Shown here one piece after another: positions 35,668 to 47,571 of a DNA stretch of 64,000 bases. Where the stretch lies: NCBI GenBank assembly GCA_015847255.1, contig JADLZK010007652.1:1-64000 (forward strand), given 5' to 3'. Below the pieces are notes generated by a model. That model made no database searches. It was not told the origin of the DNA and saw only the letters and a list, made by a program, of their open reading frames with translations. A program made the position numbers and the translations under genes. This DNA is from Hyparrhenia diplandra (Eukaryota; Streptophyta; Magnoliopsida; Poales; Poaceae). Numbering within the stretch: the first letter of the stretch is position 1; every line of letters starts with the position of its first letter.

Positions 35668-37072
35668 CAAATAGAGTTTCACCATGCAAATATGCAATTA
35701 AACCATGCAATGAAGAGAGGTTGTGGGACCCTTGAGTCTATGAAAGCGTGCAATGAAATGGCGTACATCGAGGGAGACGTCTATTTCATGCCAAAGTTTC
35801 ACATCTCAAAACCAGGGAGGTGAAACTCTCCATCGGAGATCGACCTTAGTATATAAGGAAATTTCAATTGCAACGCACCTTTATTAGCAAGGTAACGGTT
35901 TGTTAGCGAAAATTTCAGGGAAACAACTCCCTCTCCTTTTTCCGATGGAGCACTGGAATTTTGTCGGTTTCGCAAGCGCAGGATTCTACACACATCGCTG
36001 CTAATAGGGGGTAGTTTGACAAATCAAAGTGTTCACTCCCTCTCTAGATTGGCTATAGATTTCTTTCTATATAGTACGTACTCCTACCAGCACTCCATGA
36101 GATTCAGCCAAACCAAATCATGCATCCGTACGCGCATTAATGCCTGGAGGACACGCAGCAGAGCGCACGCAGGCAGTTGCCAGATCCAGGATCCACCGGA
36201 GCGACGCGACGCGATGATATCCACCTCGGAGTCGCAGATACACAACACAAGACGATGCCGAGAGAAAACGGAACGGAGCCCAAACAAACAAGATTCGTCT
36301 CCATCTATCTATTCTAGTACAAGAAGAGGAGGAGGTGCGTGCGTGTGATCCGGCGCGAGACAGGGCCACATGAGGACAAACCAAACTCCAGCTAAGAGAT
36401 ACTACCATCATCGCCTCACTCATCTAGCCGTAATTCGCCTTTTGGTCACTTGCGCTGCAATCTCTCTCGTCAGTCCAGTCGTAATCCCCAGCCAGCGAGA
36501 ACAGCTGTTTTGGATAAATTTCACTTAAATCGGCGCTCCGGAAAACTGGGAATATGAATATAGTACTGTACAGGGAGATAGAGTGTGCTTGGGAGTGATG
36601 GATCACATCACACACAATTGTTGGTTTGGGTTTTGGGTTGGGGAGGCAGCAAGCGAACAAGCAACCAAAGATGGCACAAAAATAGGTTTGGGCGGAGGGG
36701 CGGGCAGGCCACTAATTAAAACCAGTCCAGCTCCAGTCCAGGTCCAGGTCCAGGTCCAGCGCAGCACCCAAAACTCATCACTCGCCAGCCAAGCCAGATT
36801 CTCTCTCGCTCATCCATCATCGGCAGCAGGAGAGAGGATATCATGGCACGGCAGCAGCAGTAGCAGCAGGCAGGGGGAAAGAAAGAAAGACAAGAGAGAG
36901 AAAGCAAAGCTTAGAAGAAGAGAGATCCACCTCGAAGTAACCCCTCCCTCCTCGCTCCTCCTCCTGCTGCTGCTGCTCGAGTGTGGAGTCGAGCCTACTG
37001 CTGCTCCTGCTCCTGCTGCCGTTGCCGCGGCGTCGAGTCGAGAGAAGTGCAAGAATTGCTCTGCTCGCCGGC
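35668..37072. other. Upstream region and 5' leader of the GARP transcription factor
   Basis: No gene supported up to about 36700. From 36720 the sequence becomes purine- and CAG-rich with a CCAGGT tandem run (36739-36760), then GAAAGA-rich and CTGCTG-rich stretches, which look like a long 5' untranslated leader. I could not fix a TATA box. Confidence 0.4.
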
Positions 37073-38094
37073 ATGAGGGAGGAGGAGGAGCCCAGCTGGT
37101 TCGCGCGGCGGCGGCGGCGGCGGCGAGGAGCATCAGCTCCCGCGGCCCGACGAGCTGATGCCGCTCACGCAGACGCTCATCACGCCCGATCTCGCCGTCG
37201 CCTTCGACATCGCCACGCACGGCGGCGGCGCTGGTGCGGGGGGCGGTGTTGGTGGTGCAAGCGCCGGCGCAGGCGGCGCAGGCTGCGTGCCCGACATGAA
37301 CGGCGGCGGCGCGTCGTCGGCCGCGGGGTCCAGCGGCGGCGGCGGGGGGGGGGCGGCGACGAGCCGGCGCGGACGCTCAAGCGGCCGCGCCTCGTGTGGA
37401 CGCCGCAGCTGCACAAGCGCTTCGTCGACGCCGTCGCGCACCTCGGCATCAAGAACGCCGTGCCCAAGACGATAATGCAGCTGATGAGCGTCGACGGGCT
37501 CACGCGCGAGAACGTCGCGTCGCACCTCCAGAAGTACCGCCTCTACCTCAAGCGCATGCAGGGGCTCGGCGGCGGAGGAGGGGGAGGAGGCGGCGGGGGG
37601 CGGGGCGGAGCGGGGGGAAGCCACTCCTCGGGGTCCGTCACCGACGCCGCCACCGAGCACCTCTTCGCCACGGGGCCCGTCCCCTTCCTCCCGCCGGGAC
37701 ACGGCCACGGACACCGCTCGCCCGCCGCCGTAACCGACACCTACCCAACGCCCTTCTCCCCATGGGCCACCACCACCACCACCACCACCACGCCTCGCAG
37801 ATCGGCCACTTCCACCACCACCCCGCCGCCGCCGCGCGCCCGCTCGGCCACTACGGTGCCGCCGCGGCCGCCGGCGCCGGCTTCGACCACGGCGGCTTCC
37901 TCAGCCGCGTCGCCGCGCCGCCCGTCGTCGGCCCGCCCGGGATGCACCACCACCGCATGGTCGGCGCCGGCAACGGGATGGGGATCATGGCGCCCGCCTC
38001 CTTCGCCGACGAGATGGACCTCGGATCCCGAGGCGCTGGCGGCAACGGCGGCCGCCGCGAGCTCACGCTGTTCCCGACGTCCGGAGACCACTGA
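37073..38094 (+). CDS. GARP/G2-like MYB transcription factor (MYBC1/LUX group), frame broken in three places
   Basis: DNA-binding nuclear regulator. The start at 37073 gives MREEEEPSWFAR, a conserved N-terminus of MYBC1-type proteins, followed by LPRPDELMPLTQTLITPD. The single GARP domain (about 37379-37570) reads KRPRLVWTPQLHKRF...GIKNAVPKTIMQLM...GLTRENVASHLQKYRLYLKRMQG, essentially identical to the MYBC1/LUX consensus. Gly-rich and His-rich tracts follow. The C-terminus ends RRELTLFPTSGDH. It is intronless, as expected. The coding frame changes at a (CGG)n run (about 37108-37125), a G10 run (37344-37353) and a CCCC run (37758-37761), while the protein stays conserved on both sides. Arabidopsis MYBC1 is a negative regulator of freezing tolerance and LUX a clock component; the N-terminus favours MYBC1. 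A LUX paralogue is the main alternative. Confidence 0.88.
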
Positions 38095-38540
38095 GGGGCC
38101 GTCCGACGACGACGGCGATGGGCATCATCGGACTGCGGGGTGCCGGCCGGCGACCGCCTCCGCTCCGCTCCGCCCCCAGCTCGGGTACATAAAATTCGAA
38201 ATTCGTTTGCTTCCTGTCCCCCTTCCTGCTGCCTGCTGCTTCCCACAGATCGGCATACAAATCGAGCAAGGCTCATCAACCCACATCTCAATCTCAGAGT
38301 CCAAGAATTCTTGGGAATTAGCAATCTGTCCATGCGTTCCTTCCTCCTTCCTAGCATCTCGTCTCGTCTCGTCGCCCAACCAACCATTGTTGCTGTTGAT
38401 GTTCGCTCGTGTACTGCTGCTGCTGCTGCTATTTGTCATGTTCTCCCCTACTCCTACTTTCCATTGTTCTTGTTGCTGCTGATGACATATAAAGTTAGCC
38501 GTAGAAGAAGAGATATTTAGAGGGTTGCACAACGAATTGT
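38095..38540 (+). other. Probable 3' UTR of the GARP transcription factor
   Basis: Follows the TGA at 38092-38094. Pyrimidine-rich with CTG repeats (38415-38432) and no conserved reading frame. The transcript end was not determined. Confidence 0.4.
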
Positions 38541-41495
38541 GACTCGACAACTTTCTCGCCTCCACCACCGTCGGAGAACGACTTGAATCAATCTTCCAAG
38601 ATTCCAGCGTTCAGACTCTCTGTTCTTGAGTGATGCAAATGCAACCTTTGCTTCTGAGGTTTCTTGAGTGACCCCCATCAAACAAGTGCTTGATAAGAGC
38701 TTTCTGTTTTGATAATATGGATAGATATAGCCAGGGTTGAGTAATCGATCCCAAGGCGTAGCAATGGAGATGAATAACTCTGAGGATTGCACCTACTACA
38801 TACATACATGTATGATAATCGGATCTTGTAATCTGCCTGCGAGCGTCAAAGTGGAGATTCATCAGGGCTTAATGTGCTCTGTCAGTTTTCTTGCTCAGAA
38901 TTCAGCACCTCCTTTGATGGAGGTACTTAAGAGTTATTATATGATAATAATATATATATATATAGTACTAGTATCAATGTAGCAAGGGTTTGATCACATT
39001 TGTGTGTGTTTATGCCTCCCTAGAACAAACAAACATTGGATGGAGTGGAGCAGCTCAAATTGGAGTTTGTTGTAGTAGCAAAACTATTGTAGCCATCATC
39101 AGCCATTTGTAAATCTGCGCAAAGACTTATAAAAGAGCTTCTTTGTAGCCAGCCAGCCCTGAGAAAAAACAAAGAGACCAGCTTGACGAATCATGCCACT
39201 ACGAGTACAGTGATGATGCTTTGTGTTCTTGTACACTACTCTACTCCAACAAATGGTTGAAGGCATTTCATCTTAATGCTCTGCATCATTGACGCTCGCC
39301 CCTGTTTTTCTATCAACAAATGTCGCTGTTAAGAAAGAGAGTTTGATCCCTTCCTAACCTTGCTCCTCTGATTGGACTAGCGGCCTGATGTGCGATGTGT
39401 GTGTCCATCTAAATCTGGATTAGTTTATCAGAAGCCAGCGGTCGTTGGCACTGCAGTTTTTTTTAACACGCCAACCGCAAACAGATTAAGATAGTAGTTA
39501 CCTCACTGTTGCCATCTGATCTGATCTGCGTACCTGTCTTAGGAGAGGAGATTTATTTGCACTCACTAGTCATCATCTCCACCTCATGAGCATCAGCATC
39601 TCTGGGTGGGCTGCTGTGGCCGCGCCTGCAGGCGTTGACGAGTCCAAGGATACGGAGAAGTCTCCTCTCGTCGTCACTAGGCTATGGTAGGCTCGAGAAT
39701 AGCTAGAAGCACAGAATGAATGCTTTGTTTTGTGTTGCTTGGGAAGAGAGAAATATGAGAATCTGAAGAAAACACTGTAGGGGAATGCAACGGCGTTGCA
39801 TTAATTTCCTTGGACAGGTAGGCAGGCAGGTGCATGTTGGTACTACTAGCATGACTTGGCATTTATACGACGTGACCACGAGAGAGAGCGACCGACCAGG
39901 GCGCTGCGCCGGAGAAAATCTAGCTAGACGAGGGCGACACCGACAGCGAGGTGTGTGGGTTTTGTTCAGGTGAGCCAGCGGCCGTGTCCTGTCGTGCCGG
40001 CATGGCATGCATCGACATGGAGCAGCAGCACAGACAGCAGCATGGCATGGCATGGCTCTGCTTGCTTCTCTGATCAGGGTTTTGCACGAGCTGGCGTTGT
40101 TGCCGATCCATTCCATGCAGTGGTGGCGTGCCTTCACGAGATCACGGCACGGCACGGCCGGTCTGAGGTCGTCGGATGCGTTTGACCCGGCCGCCGGAGT
40201 TACTACTCTGACTTACTGTTACTGTTGCGTCGGCCGTCCAAAAACAAAGACCGGAGTACTGTACATGATTGTGGTACGGAACGCGGCATTAAGTCGGGCG
40301 CACCGGGATGCCGCCGGACGACGGACGGAATGTACCCGTGTCTGTCTGTCTCCCTAACTAACTCCGGCGATCTGACCGGCTTCGACCTTCTTTTGCTTTG
40401 CTTTGCTTGGGGTCTTGCTGCGCATCATGGAGAAATTGACCCGCTCGGCGGGCGCGACCACCGAGCCAAATAAGCCGCTCCATTGAAACGAAACGAGAGA
40501 AAGGAAAACTGATTGCATGCTCTGACTCTGAGAACACCGCCAACCCAACTCCTACGGAACCGGAACCTTCCAAAATAGATCTCACTGATAATCATTCGCC
40601 GGCCATATATGTATCCACGTGCCAACAGCCCGTGGAAAAAATATCAGGGAATTTGATTCTTTTATCATACTGAAAAAGGAATTTGAGATCTTGTTTTCTT
40701 GCTGTCATCCACTGAAAAATGGAAATTTTGGCTAGTGGTCATTTGTAAAACATTTTAAATAAAAAAAAATGGAAATCCTTTTGGAAAAAGATGCGCCACC
40801 TGTGCTGTACCCGTGCTTGCTGCACGGTGCACCCGCCCTACTGGCAGATCCATCCATCCCCTGAGGTAAAAAAGAGCCGGAGGAATGAATGACCGAATGA
40901 GCGCTGCATTATTGCTTTACCGGGGGTAACAACAAGAACAAGAACGAAAAGGCCACTCGGTACTTTGGTTATTTCTATCCACCCAATCTCCACTTTTCCC
41001 TGCTTTTCTTGCACACGCTGCTTGCTGCTGCTGCGCTCATGTGCTCCGCGGAAAAGCCCAGCCGGTCCGGTCCGGTTTGCTTGCTGATGCTGCCCTGCCC
41101 AGTTCTGGTGGGGGGAATCAGGGAAAGGCAGCCGCAGAAAGCAGCCAGGACAAAAGCTAGGATCTAGCAACGCGCAGCAGCTGAGCAGCCTGGGTGAACA
41201 GTTCACAGTTGCTCTGCTCGCTGCGGATCCGGGGCGCCAGGGGAAGGAATGTGCCGCCAAAAGCTACCCTGGGGGAATTTCTATCGGACGGCTGCCTGCC
41301 GACGAGAGCTACCGGCATCAATCCATCCATGTCCACTCGCCGATGGACGGACGGACGGACGGACGCACCCCGGCATCTGATGCGCCTGACGCTGACGCCC
41401 TTCACATCTGCCGCTGCTCGCATTCGCATTCCCGGCCAGTCGCAGGCAATCATTCTCCGTGCCCTATACAAGCAAGTATCATGGGATAGGATTTG

Positions 41496-41531
<36 letters not shown>

Positions 41532-42118
41532 ATGCGTTACTATGCACCATCTTGTTTTTGATCATCTACTAGTGATGATGTACTTAATCTCCTTTCCTCG
41601 ACCAATATAGCAGTAGGATTTGCAGGAGCTACACAGCTAGCATCAGTGTGCGATCGAAAATAGCAGTAGTTTTAGCAGGATCGGAGGCACTTGTGGTGGC
41701 CTTTTTTTTATTTGAAGAACCATGTGCAGCCAAACCAGGCAAGATCTCTGGTCTCTCCATCGAGGATGATTATTGGAGGACCTAATAGAGTGATGACATT
41801 AGATCCATCTAAGCAAGTTGCGCCGGATGGGCCTGGTTCGGTAATGACACAATCAACCTATGCATGCAGATGGCATGATGAGTCATCAGGTAGTAGGAAC
41901 CAAAACAAGTTGCGGATTCTCGGAAAGTTGAATAGCGCTACATGCCACTTTGCTTTCAGTTTGAAAACCCTACCGCACGTACGCTAACAAACCCCACCTG
42001 CCATTTCCAAATTCCTCTCTTCACACTATTCGATTCACATTTTCCTAACTAAAATAAATAAATAATGTGCACGTTAAGCAATAACAATGGTTTAAAATCT
42101 GTATAGCAATACTACTAT
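38541..42118. other. Intergenic region, no supported gene
   Basis: Contains an AT microsatellite (38949-38964), a (GGAC)n run near 41346-41364 and a 32-A tract (41498-41529). ORFs are short and overlap on both strands. Confidence 0.45.
41498..41529 (+). repeat. Poly(A) tract of 32
   Basis: The longest homopolymer in the window. No flanking duplication or retroelement body was recognised. Confidence 0.85.
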
Positions 42119-42135
42119 AAACTCCTATATTTTTG

Positions 42136-42490
42136 ACTGACGGGCAGCGCCCTCTGCGGCGGAGCGGGAGGCCTACTACGACAGGGTCTACGGCGAGAAC
42201 CGCACTCCCTCACAAAAAGAGGTGATGCGTTAGATCTTCTTGGACTCGCCAGGTGTAGGACCGAGGCGGATAAGGCGTTGCGCGAGCCGCCGCGTCTAAT
42301 CGGCGTTGACGACTAGGTTGTTTATCTAGTGAGTAATCACGTTTGATTTTCTTTCTACTAGGGAGGGCACAACTATTTATATAATTGTATTCCCCTAGTG
42401 CGTCATTCATGACGCGTCGTTGTAACTTTCAACTTTTTATTCTTGTTAATACAAAAGACGCGCAAACCTTTTGCGTGTTCGAGAAAAAAA
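42136..42490 (+). mobile_element. 5'-truncated non-LTR retroinsertion with 17-bp target duplication
   Basis: The 355-bp insert ends in a LINE-like tail (AATACAAAAGACGCGCAAA...GTTCGAG plus A-run). It is flanked by the direct repeat AAACTCCTATATTTTTG at 42119-42135 and 42491-42507. Long target duplications with a 3' poly(A) are the signature of target-primed reverse transcription. The 5' part reads like a coding fragment (AEREAYYDRVYGENRTPSQKE) that I cannot assign, so a processed transcript copy is an alternative to a truncated L1. Confidence 0.75.
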
Positions 42491-42507
42491 AAACTCCTAT
42501 ATTTTTG

Positions 42508-44814
42508 TGATGGTCCTCGTTGTTGCATATTTCTTCCATCTGATTTACTGCCTCAATTACAAATTGTAAGTCATTTCAAGGATTTTGGAGAGTCAAAATA
42601 TTTCAATCAGATTATCTTGTCATTTAAATTTAGTTAAATGACATGGGACCAAGGGAGCAGGTACTGTACTTGATAGTGTGAATACGACCAGCCATAAAAG
42701 GTCCACAAGAGCTGCGCCGCTGCTGTTACGAAATGGAGTCGTTGTCGTCGTCGTCTCCAATCCTTGTAGCTGAGTATTTGTTTACGTTAACCTCCTGTGT
42801 ATAATCAACGTGTGATGGGGCTGCTTTATTATACGCAGAGACTTTGCTATCACGGAAAACTTGGCTGCACGAACAATTCTCTTATCCGTTGTGAAACGTA
42901 CGTCCTGGAACGAGGACAGTTTAGCTAGAACGCACTTACACGATTTGGTCTCAGTTCACATGTAGCCGGCCAGAGGATTACTGAATACGGATTTGGCTTC
43001 AGGTTCACAGGATGACGATGCTGGAACACGCTTACACGCACCACGCATTAGGGCCCAAAATTATTTTCGCCTTGTTTTTCATTTAAATACACCTCTTCTG
43101 TTGTACTAGATTCAGAAGGACACTAGAAAAAATAATAGATGCATTTGCAGTCGCGACATCGTAACTTTTTCGTAACAAACCATCAGTGAAAAAACTAAAA
43201 AGATGCCTTCCGGATTGGACCAAAAAAAAACTAGCGTCGATCGGTAATTCTGGTGAGTAAAATAAAGAGTAGTAAAAAAGCTAGACTAGGCAGCTCGTGA
43301 CCCCGACCAATGTACCCTTGCATTCTCTGATACCCCGAATCCCAGAAGAGGGAAAGGTACACTCCTGTGCCGGGCTGCCTGCCTGAGCCTGAGCCTGAGC
43401 CTGGAGTGCATGGGATACGAGTCCAGCACTCAAGGCTGCCGGTGCCCAGGTCCGCTGGCAGCGCAGATGGTGCCCCCGTGTCCGTCGAACTGGACTGCTT
43501 GCCGGTCACTGTTGCGTTTGTTTGTTTGCATGCACCACCACCACTGCGCGCAGAGATTGGGCTCGTGGGGCCACTGCGGCCCGGGCGGGAGTGATTGGGT
43601 TAGGTGGGCCACGCTTGGCGGGGGCCCGGCCAAGAGAGTGGAGTGGAGTGGAGTGGAGTGCAGTGGTGGGTGAGGCGGATGCGGATGAGATCAGAATCTG
43701 AGTTTGTCCTTTTCTCGGCCCCCCTCGCTTTTGTTTTGTCCACGAACGAACGGGCCGGGGTGGGGGCCCACTCCCGCGCGTATCTGATCTGCTCCGCTTG
43801 GCGCGGCGCGGGGAGGCGTTACCTGTCAAGGATTCAAGAGGTGGGGGGCAGATGCGATGCGATGCGCTTGCCTTTCCCTGGCCTCTGGCCTGGCCTCCTT
43901 CCATCGAATCCAATCAATCCAGTCCATGGGGAATAGTAGTGGGCAGATCGGGGCGGGCAGGCAGGGGCCTCTGCCTCTGCGTCGTCCGGCCCGTGGGCGA
44001 TCGCCGCCCTGCTTGCTTGGTGCTTGCCTGGACCACGGCACCAGCGTTCGTCCGGTCCGGTCCGGTCGTCGACGCTGGGCAGCCTGAGCTGCGTAGCGTG
44101 TGCGGTGGGGTGAGCAGGACGACCTGGAGGCGATGCTGATGCTCTAGACGTAGCCGGTGAAGATGACCCTATTTTACGTCCGTCCCTCCGCCCACAGGCA
44201 TAGATTCACCGCGTTATCTGTCACGTTACCGTCCTATCCACGCGACGCGGGCGGCCCTCCCTTTCCCATGAGTACGTCGGCCGGTCGGCGACACCTGGTT
44301 GGATGCGGATGCGTATCCAGTTCGTGCAAAACATGGGAGCTAGGGACCCATGGATGAGATGAATAATGCTCGTGCTCTGCTACTGCCCCGGGACAGCTGG
44401 CGTCACGAGATCGACCGCTCGGTGGACTGGACGGTGGCCATCATCTTTCGTAACCGCCGCCCCGTGGTCAACCTGTTGGCCGCCGTGCCCGTGCCGGGCG
44501 CAGGGGCAGCCCGCCGCCGCCGGATCAAATCCAAAGCGCTGTACTTGTACATACGAGGCTGGGCCGAGACAACGCACTTTGCCAAATTGCCTACGACGAC
44601 GCTTCGCTCTATGATTGCCATGACATAGAACTTGTGTGTTGGGGGTTGGCACGAGCGCAGGCCTGGGTGAGGAGCTGCACCGGCCATCACCTGTTACACA
44701 CGTCAATCAATGCCGGCGTTTCGCTCCAGTACAGTACAATGCAGCGGTCACGGCCGTTCAACGTTCAGTTCAACATTAGTGGTAAGGCCGGCCATGGCCT
44801 AGTTTTCCTCTGCT
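42508..44814. other. Intergenic region, no supported gene
   Basis: 43370-44600 is GC-rich with simple tandem repeats (GAGCCT near 43385-43402, GGAGT near 43639-43661, CCGGT near 44053-44067). ORFs overlap on both strands and show no domain. Confidence 0.45.
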
Positions 44815-44997
44815 TCCGCCTCCGTGTGGCGACCGATGCAAAAACGCTTTTGCTCGCGGGCTGGGTTGCAGCTTTTACTCGAACTGGATCTTGATTGGGG
44901 CCCGGCCGAATCAGCACTGGGTGGGCTATAAAGTATATATGAGCCATTTACTTCAAGTATCCAGCCCAAGTTTGTGGCTACGAGCCTGACAACTGTT
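44815..44997 (-). repeat. Dispersed repeat, inverted copy of 28797-29010
   Basis: On the minus strand it matches 28797-29010 in at least five ordered blocks. The copy at 28797 has an extra A-rich piece (about 28842-28864) that is missing here. Confidence 0.65.
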
Positions 44998-45326
44998 CGG
45001 ACATTGGTTCTCCGAATAAAAAAAAATCACACAATTCCTAGCCTCAAAAGAAAAATCACACAATTCCTTATAATCGAGCACACCATACCCGTCAATCGTC
45101 GGGGGTTCACAAGTATATTGTGAAATGACGAAGATTCTAGCCTTTAAAATCCAACGTATAGGATAGTCAATCCATGTGTGAATTCCACGCCAACCCCACC
45201 CTCGATTCATTGAGATGGATTCATAGGCATCCAAACAAGGTATTCAGTGTGATCAGAACATGTATTTTTTTTTATCTAGTGATCAGAACATATCGCTGCA
45301 GCTGCAACATCACCAAACCACTCTGG

Positions 45327-45743
45327 CACTACAAGAAATGGAGAAACAAGAGCACCATGTCTGATAAAGTGATCACGACTTTTAGGGTCATTGACATAAC
45401 ATCGTTATTTGGTCGCCATTGTGGTCCGTCGCAACCAAATGGATTAGATCTTAAAATAACTCTAAGGTAGATTATTTTAAAATATTTGAATAAAAAGTAG
45501 TTAAAAAATCGGCACGAAAGCAATGACTGCTGGCAGGTGACGACCTGGTTGTACCAGTACGACCATGCCACGGTTTAAGACGAGGCGCAGCACTAACGAA
45601 CCTTAAACCAAGAGTACATTGCACACGAGAAACAGACATTAGACCAGTATATCACACTTTCCAGACTAGTTCACGATAATAGTTTCAACGAATTAGGACT
45701 CCTTATACAGACTACGTTCGACGCTACATGAATTTTTTGTAAT
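45327..45743 (+). mobile_element. Possible degenerate CACTA (En/Spm) element
   Basis: CACTACAAGAAA at 45327-45338 is the canonical grass CACTA terminus. The only candidate opposite end is a poor match (ATTTTTTGTAATAG near 45730-45743). Between them there are no coding regions and a repeated CGACCTGG/CGACCATG-like motif. The left end is convincing; the extent is a guess. Confidence 0.35.
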
Positions 45744-46210
45744 AGGAATGGCCCGAATCTAAAGTAACTCCACTTAACATAGGACAGCACAACATAGCAA
45801 GTTCAACAGAGAATTGTTCCCAACTTTCCAACAAGCAGAATATCCTAACCATGGTTGAAAGATTGGTAGAGTGGAACCTGCAAGAACAACAAAAGATCGG
45901 TTCATTCCATATCCCAAATAAATTCTGACTGTCAGGTTTTCATTTGTTTGAGATTAATGGTCATTTTCAAGTTGTAAGACTGACCCTGTTGGCCCCCAAA
46001 AACACCGAGCACCATAAATGCAAATGTTTGTGAACAGCAATAGAAACAAATAAGTCAATACAGGGTTCTACCGGGGTAAAAAAGTGGGTTCTGTTGGGGC
46101 AAACAAAATGGCAAGTGATGCTCATAGTCATATATGTTATCTTACAATATAACAAGGCTATTAAAAACCCATAAACATATTACATAACATCACCTTTTAT
46201 ATCGAAAAAA

Positions 46211-47141
46211 GAGCAAAATGCACCTCCGGTCCCTCAACTTGGCCGGAGGTGTCATCTAGGTCCCCGAACTTCCAAAGTGACATTTCTGGATTCCTTAAAC
46301 TTGGGAAATGGTGTCATCTAGGTCCCTGAACTTTCAAGGTGATCACCACAGGTCCTTAAACTTGGCCAGTGGTGCCATCATAGTCCCTGAACTTTCAAGG
46401 TGATGACAATAGGTCCCTAAACTTGGTTGGTAGTGTCATCCTAGTCTAAATATGGTCTAACATACTTTATAAATTGGTGTGCCATGCAAACTATAAGTTA
46501 GACATTGTGTCAATTAATCAATAGTATTTATATAATATTCACCATGGAATTATAAATTATACAAAATAATTTATATGAAAAAACAAATTAATTAAAGTAT
46601 TTAAATAATCTACAACAATGAATAAGATTTAAACTATAATACTATAACATTGTTATTAAAACTTTTAATACAACAATAGACAAAAGTTTCTTCTATAATA
46701 CTACTATTAAAACTTTTATAATAGTAATAATTAGAAGTGAATTTAATATAGAACAATTTTAAATATATAAAAATTATTATATTTTAATACTACTATTGAT
46801 ACATAAATATTAAATTAATTTTAGTATTTTTTCTATTTTAGTTCAAACCTAATATATTTATTGTGTTTTTTTGCACAGTAAATTATTTCATATAATCTAT
46901 AATTTACTTTAACTTATTCTAATACAGTTTACATGACACACCAGTTTATAGAGTATAGACCATATTTGGACATAGAGTAGGTTAGACCATATTTGGACCG
47001 GGATGACACTGCCAGCTAAGTTAGTTTACCTAAGTTAGGGACTATGATGACACAATTCAAGTTTTAAAAATGTTTTTTAAAAGTTAAATTATTTGGATGA
47101 CACCTCCGGCCAAGTTGAGGGACCGGAGGTGCATTTTGCTC
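46211..47141. mobile_element. Foldback/Mutator-like element with perfect 46-bp inverted termini
   Basis: The first 46 bases (GAGCAAAATGCACC...GGTGTCATC, 46211-46256) are exactly the reverse complement of the last 46 (47096-47141). The flanking 9-mers TCGAAAAAA (46202-46210) and TAGAAAAAA (47142-47150) match at 8 of 9, consistent with a 9-bp Mutator-type target duplication. Inside the left end are about three diverged tandem units based on GTCATC...GTCCCTGAACTT. The centre is AT-rich and non-coding. No transposase, so non-autonomous. Confidence 0.75.
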
Positions 47142-47571
47142 TAGAAAAAAAGGGTGAAAAGTCTCCTATCGATGCTAAAGGGATCATCACTCCCCCTCCA
47201 CTAACATGAATCTGTCATTCTTAAAAGTATATGTGGCTAACAAAAAAATGTAAGCTCAACCCACCTAAGATATCTTCACATGTGTATGGAATTTCATATA
47301 TGAAAATAGAATAGAATTAATAGAATGTAAAGATTATTGATTTCCTGAAAACAGGTTCCTCTCATTATACTAATTTTTAGAGACAGAATATGTTTGCTGG
47401 CTATTCACATCTAAACAGACAAACTTTTGTAGGGCTACTAATGAAATATAAGAAACATGGTGAAAAAAGAGAAGTTCTAATGCTTCAACAGAGGATAGTA
47501 TTACAAATGGAGATTATAATTGAAGGTGCACAGTATACTCAAAATGCAATATTTGGGATGTCAAAATTCAG
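47142..47571. other. Expected site of the 3' end of the R3H/SUZ gene
   Basis: AT-rich sequence between the foldback element and the last recognised exon. A candidate acceptor (CTGTTTTCAG on the minus strand, near 47350) exists, but no conserved terminal exon follows it. Confidence 0.3.

Noticed and set aside
37379..37570. LUX/PCL1 identity for the GARP gene
   Set aside because: The DNA-binding domain fits both LUX and MYBC1, but the N-terminus MREEEEPSWFAR and C-terminus ELTLFPTSGDH fit the MYBC1 type better; kept as an alternative only.
36983..38482. Single 499-codon ORF spanning the GARP factor region
   Set aside because: Only its central part (DNA-binding domain and following Gly-rich section) is the real frame. 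The N-terminal middle and the C-terminus belong to other frames; the 5' extension and 3' end are shadow translation.
5636..41529. Long poly(A) tracts as processed pseudogene tails
   Set aside because: The tracts at 5636, 32707 and 41498 lack recognisable upstream coding sequence and flanking duplications, so they are reported only as simple repeats.
43367..44614. Cluster of GC-rich ORFs at 43.4-44.6 kb
   Set aside because: Mutually overlapping on both strands, contain simple tandem repeats, no splice-consistent conserved protein.
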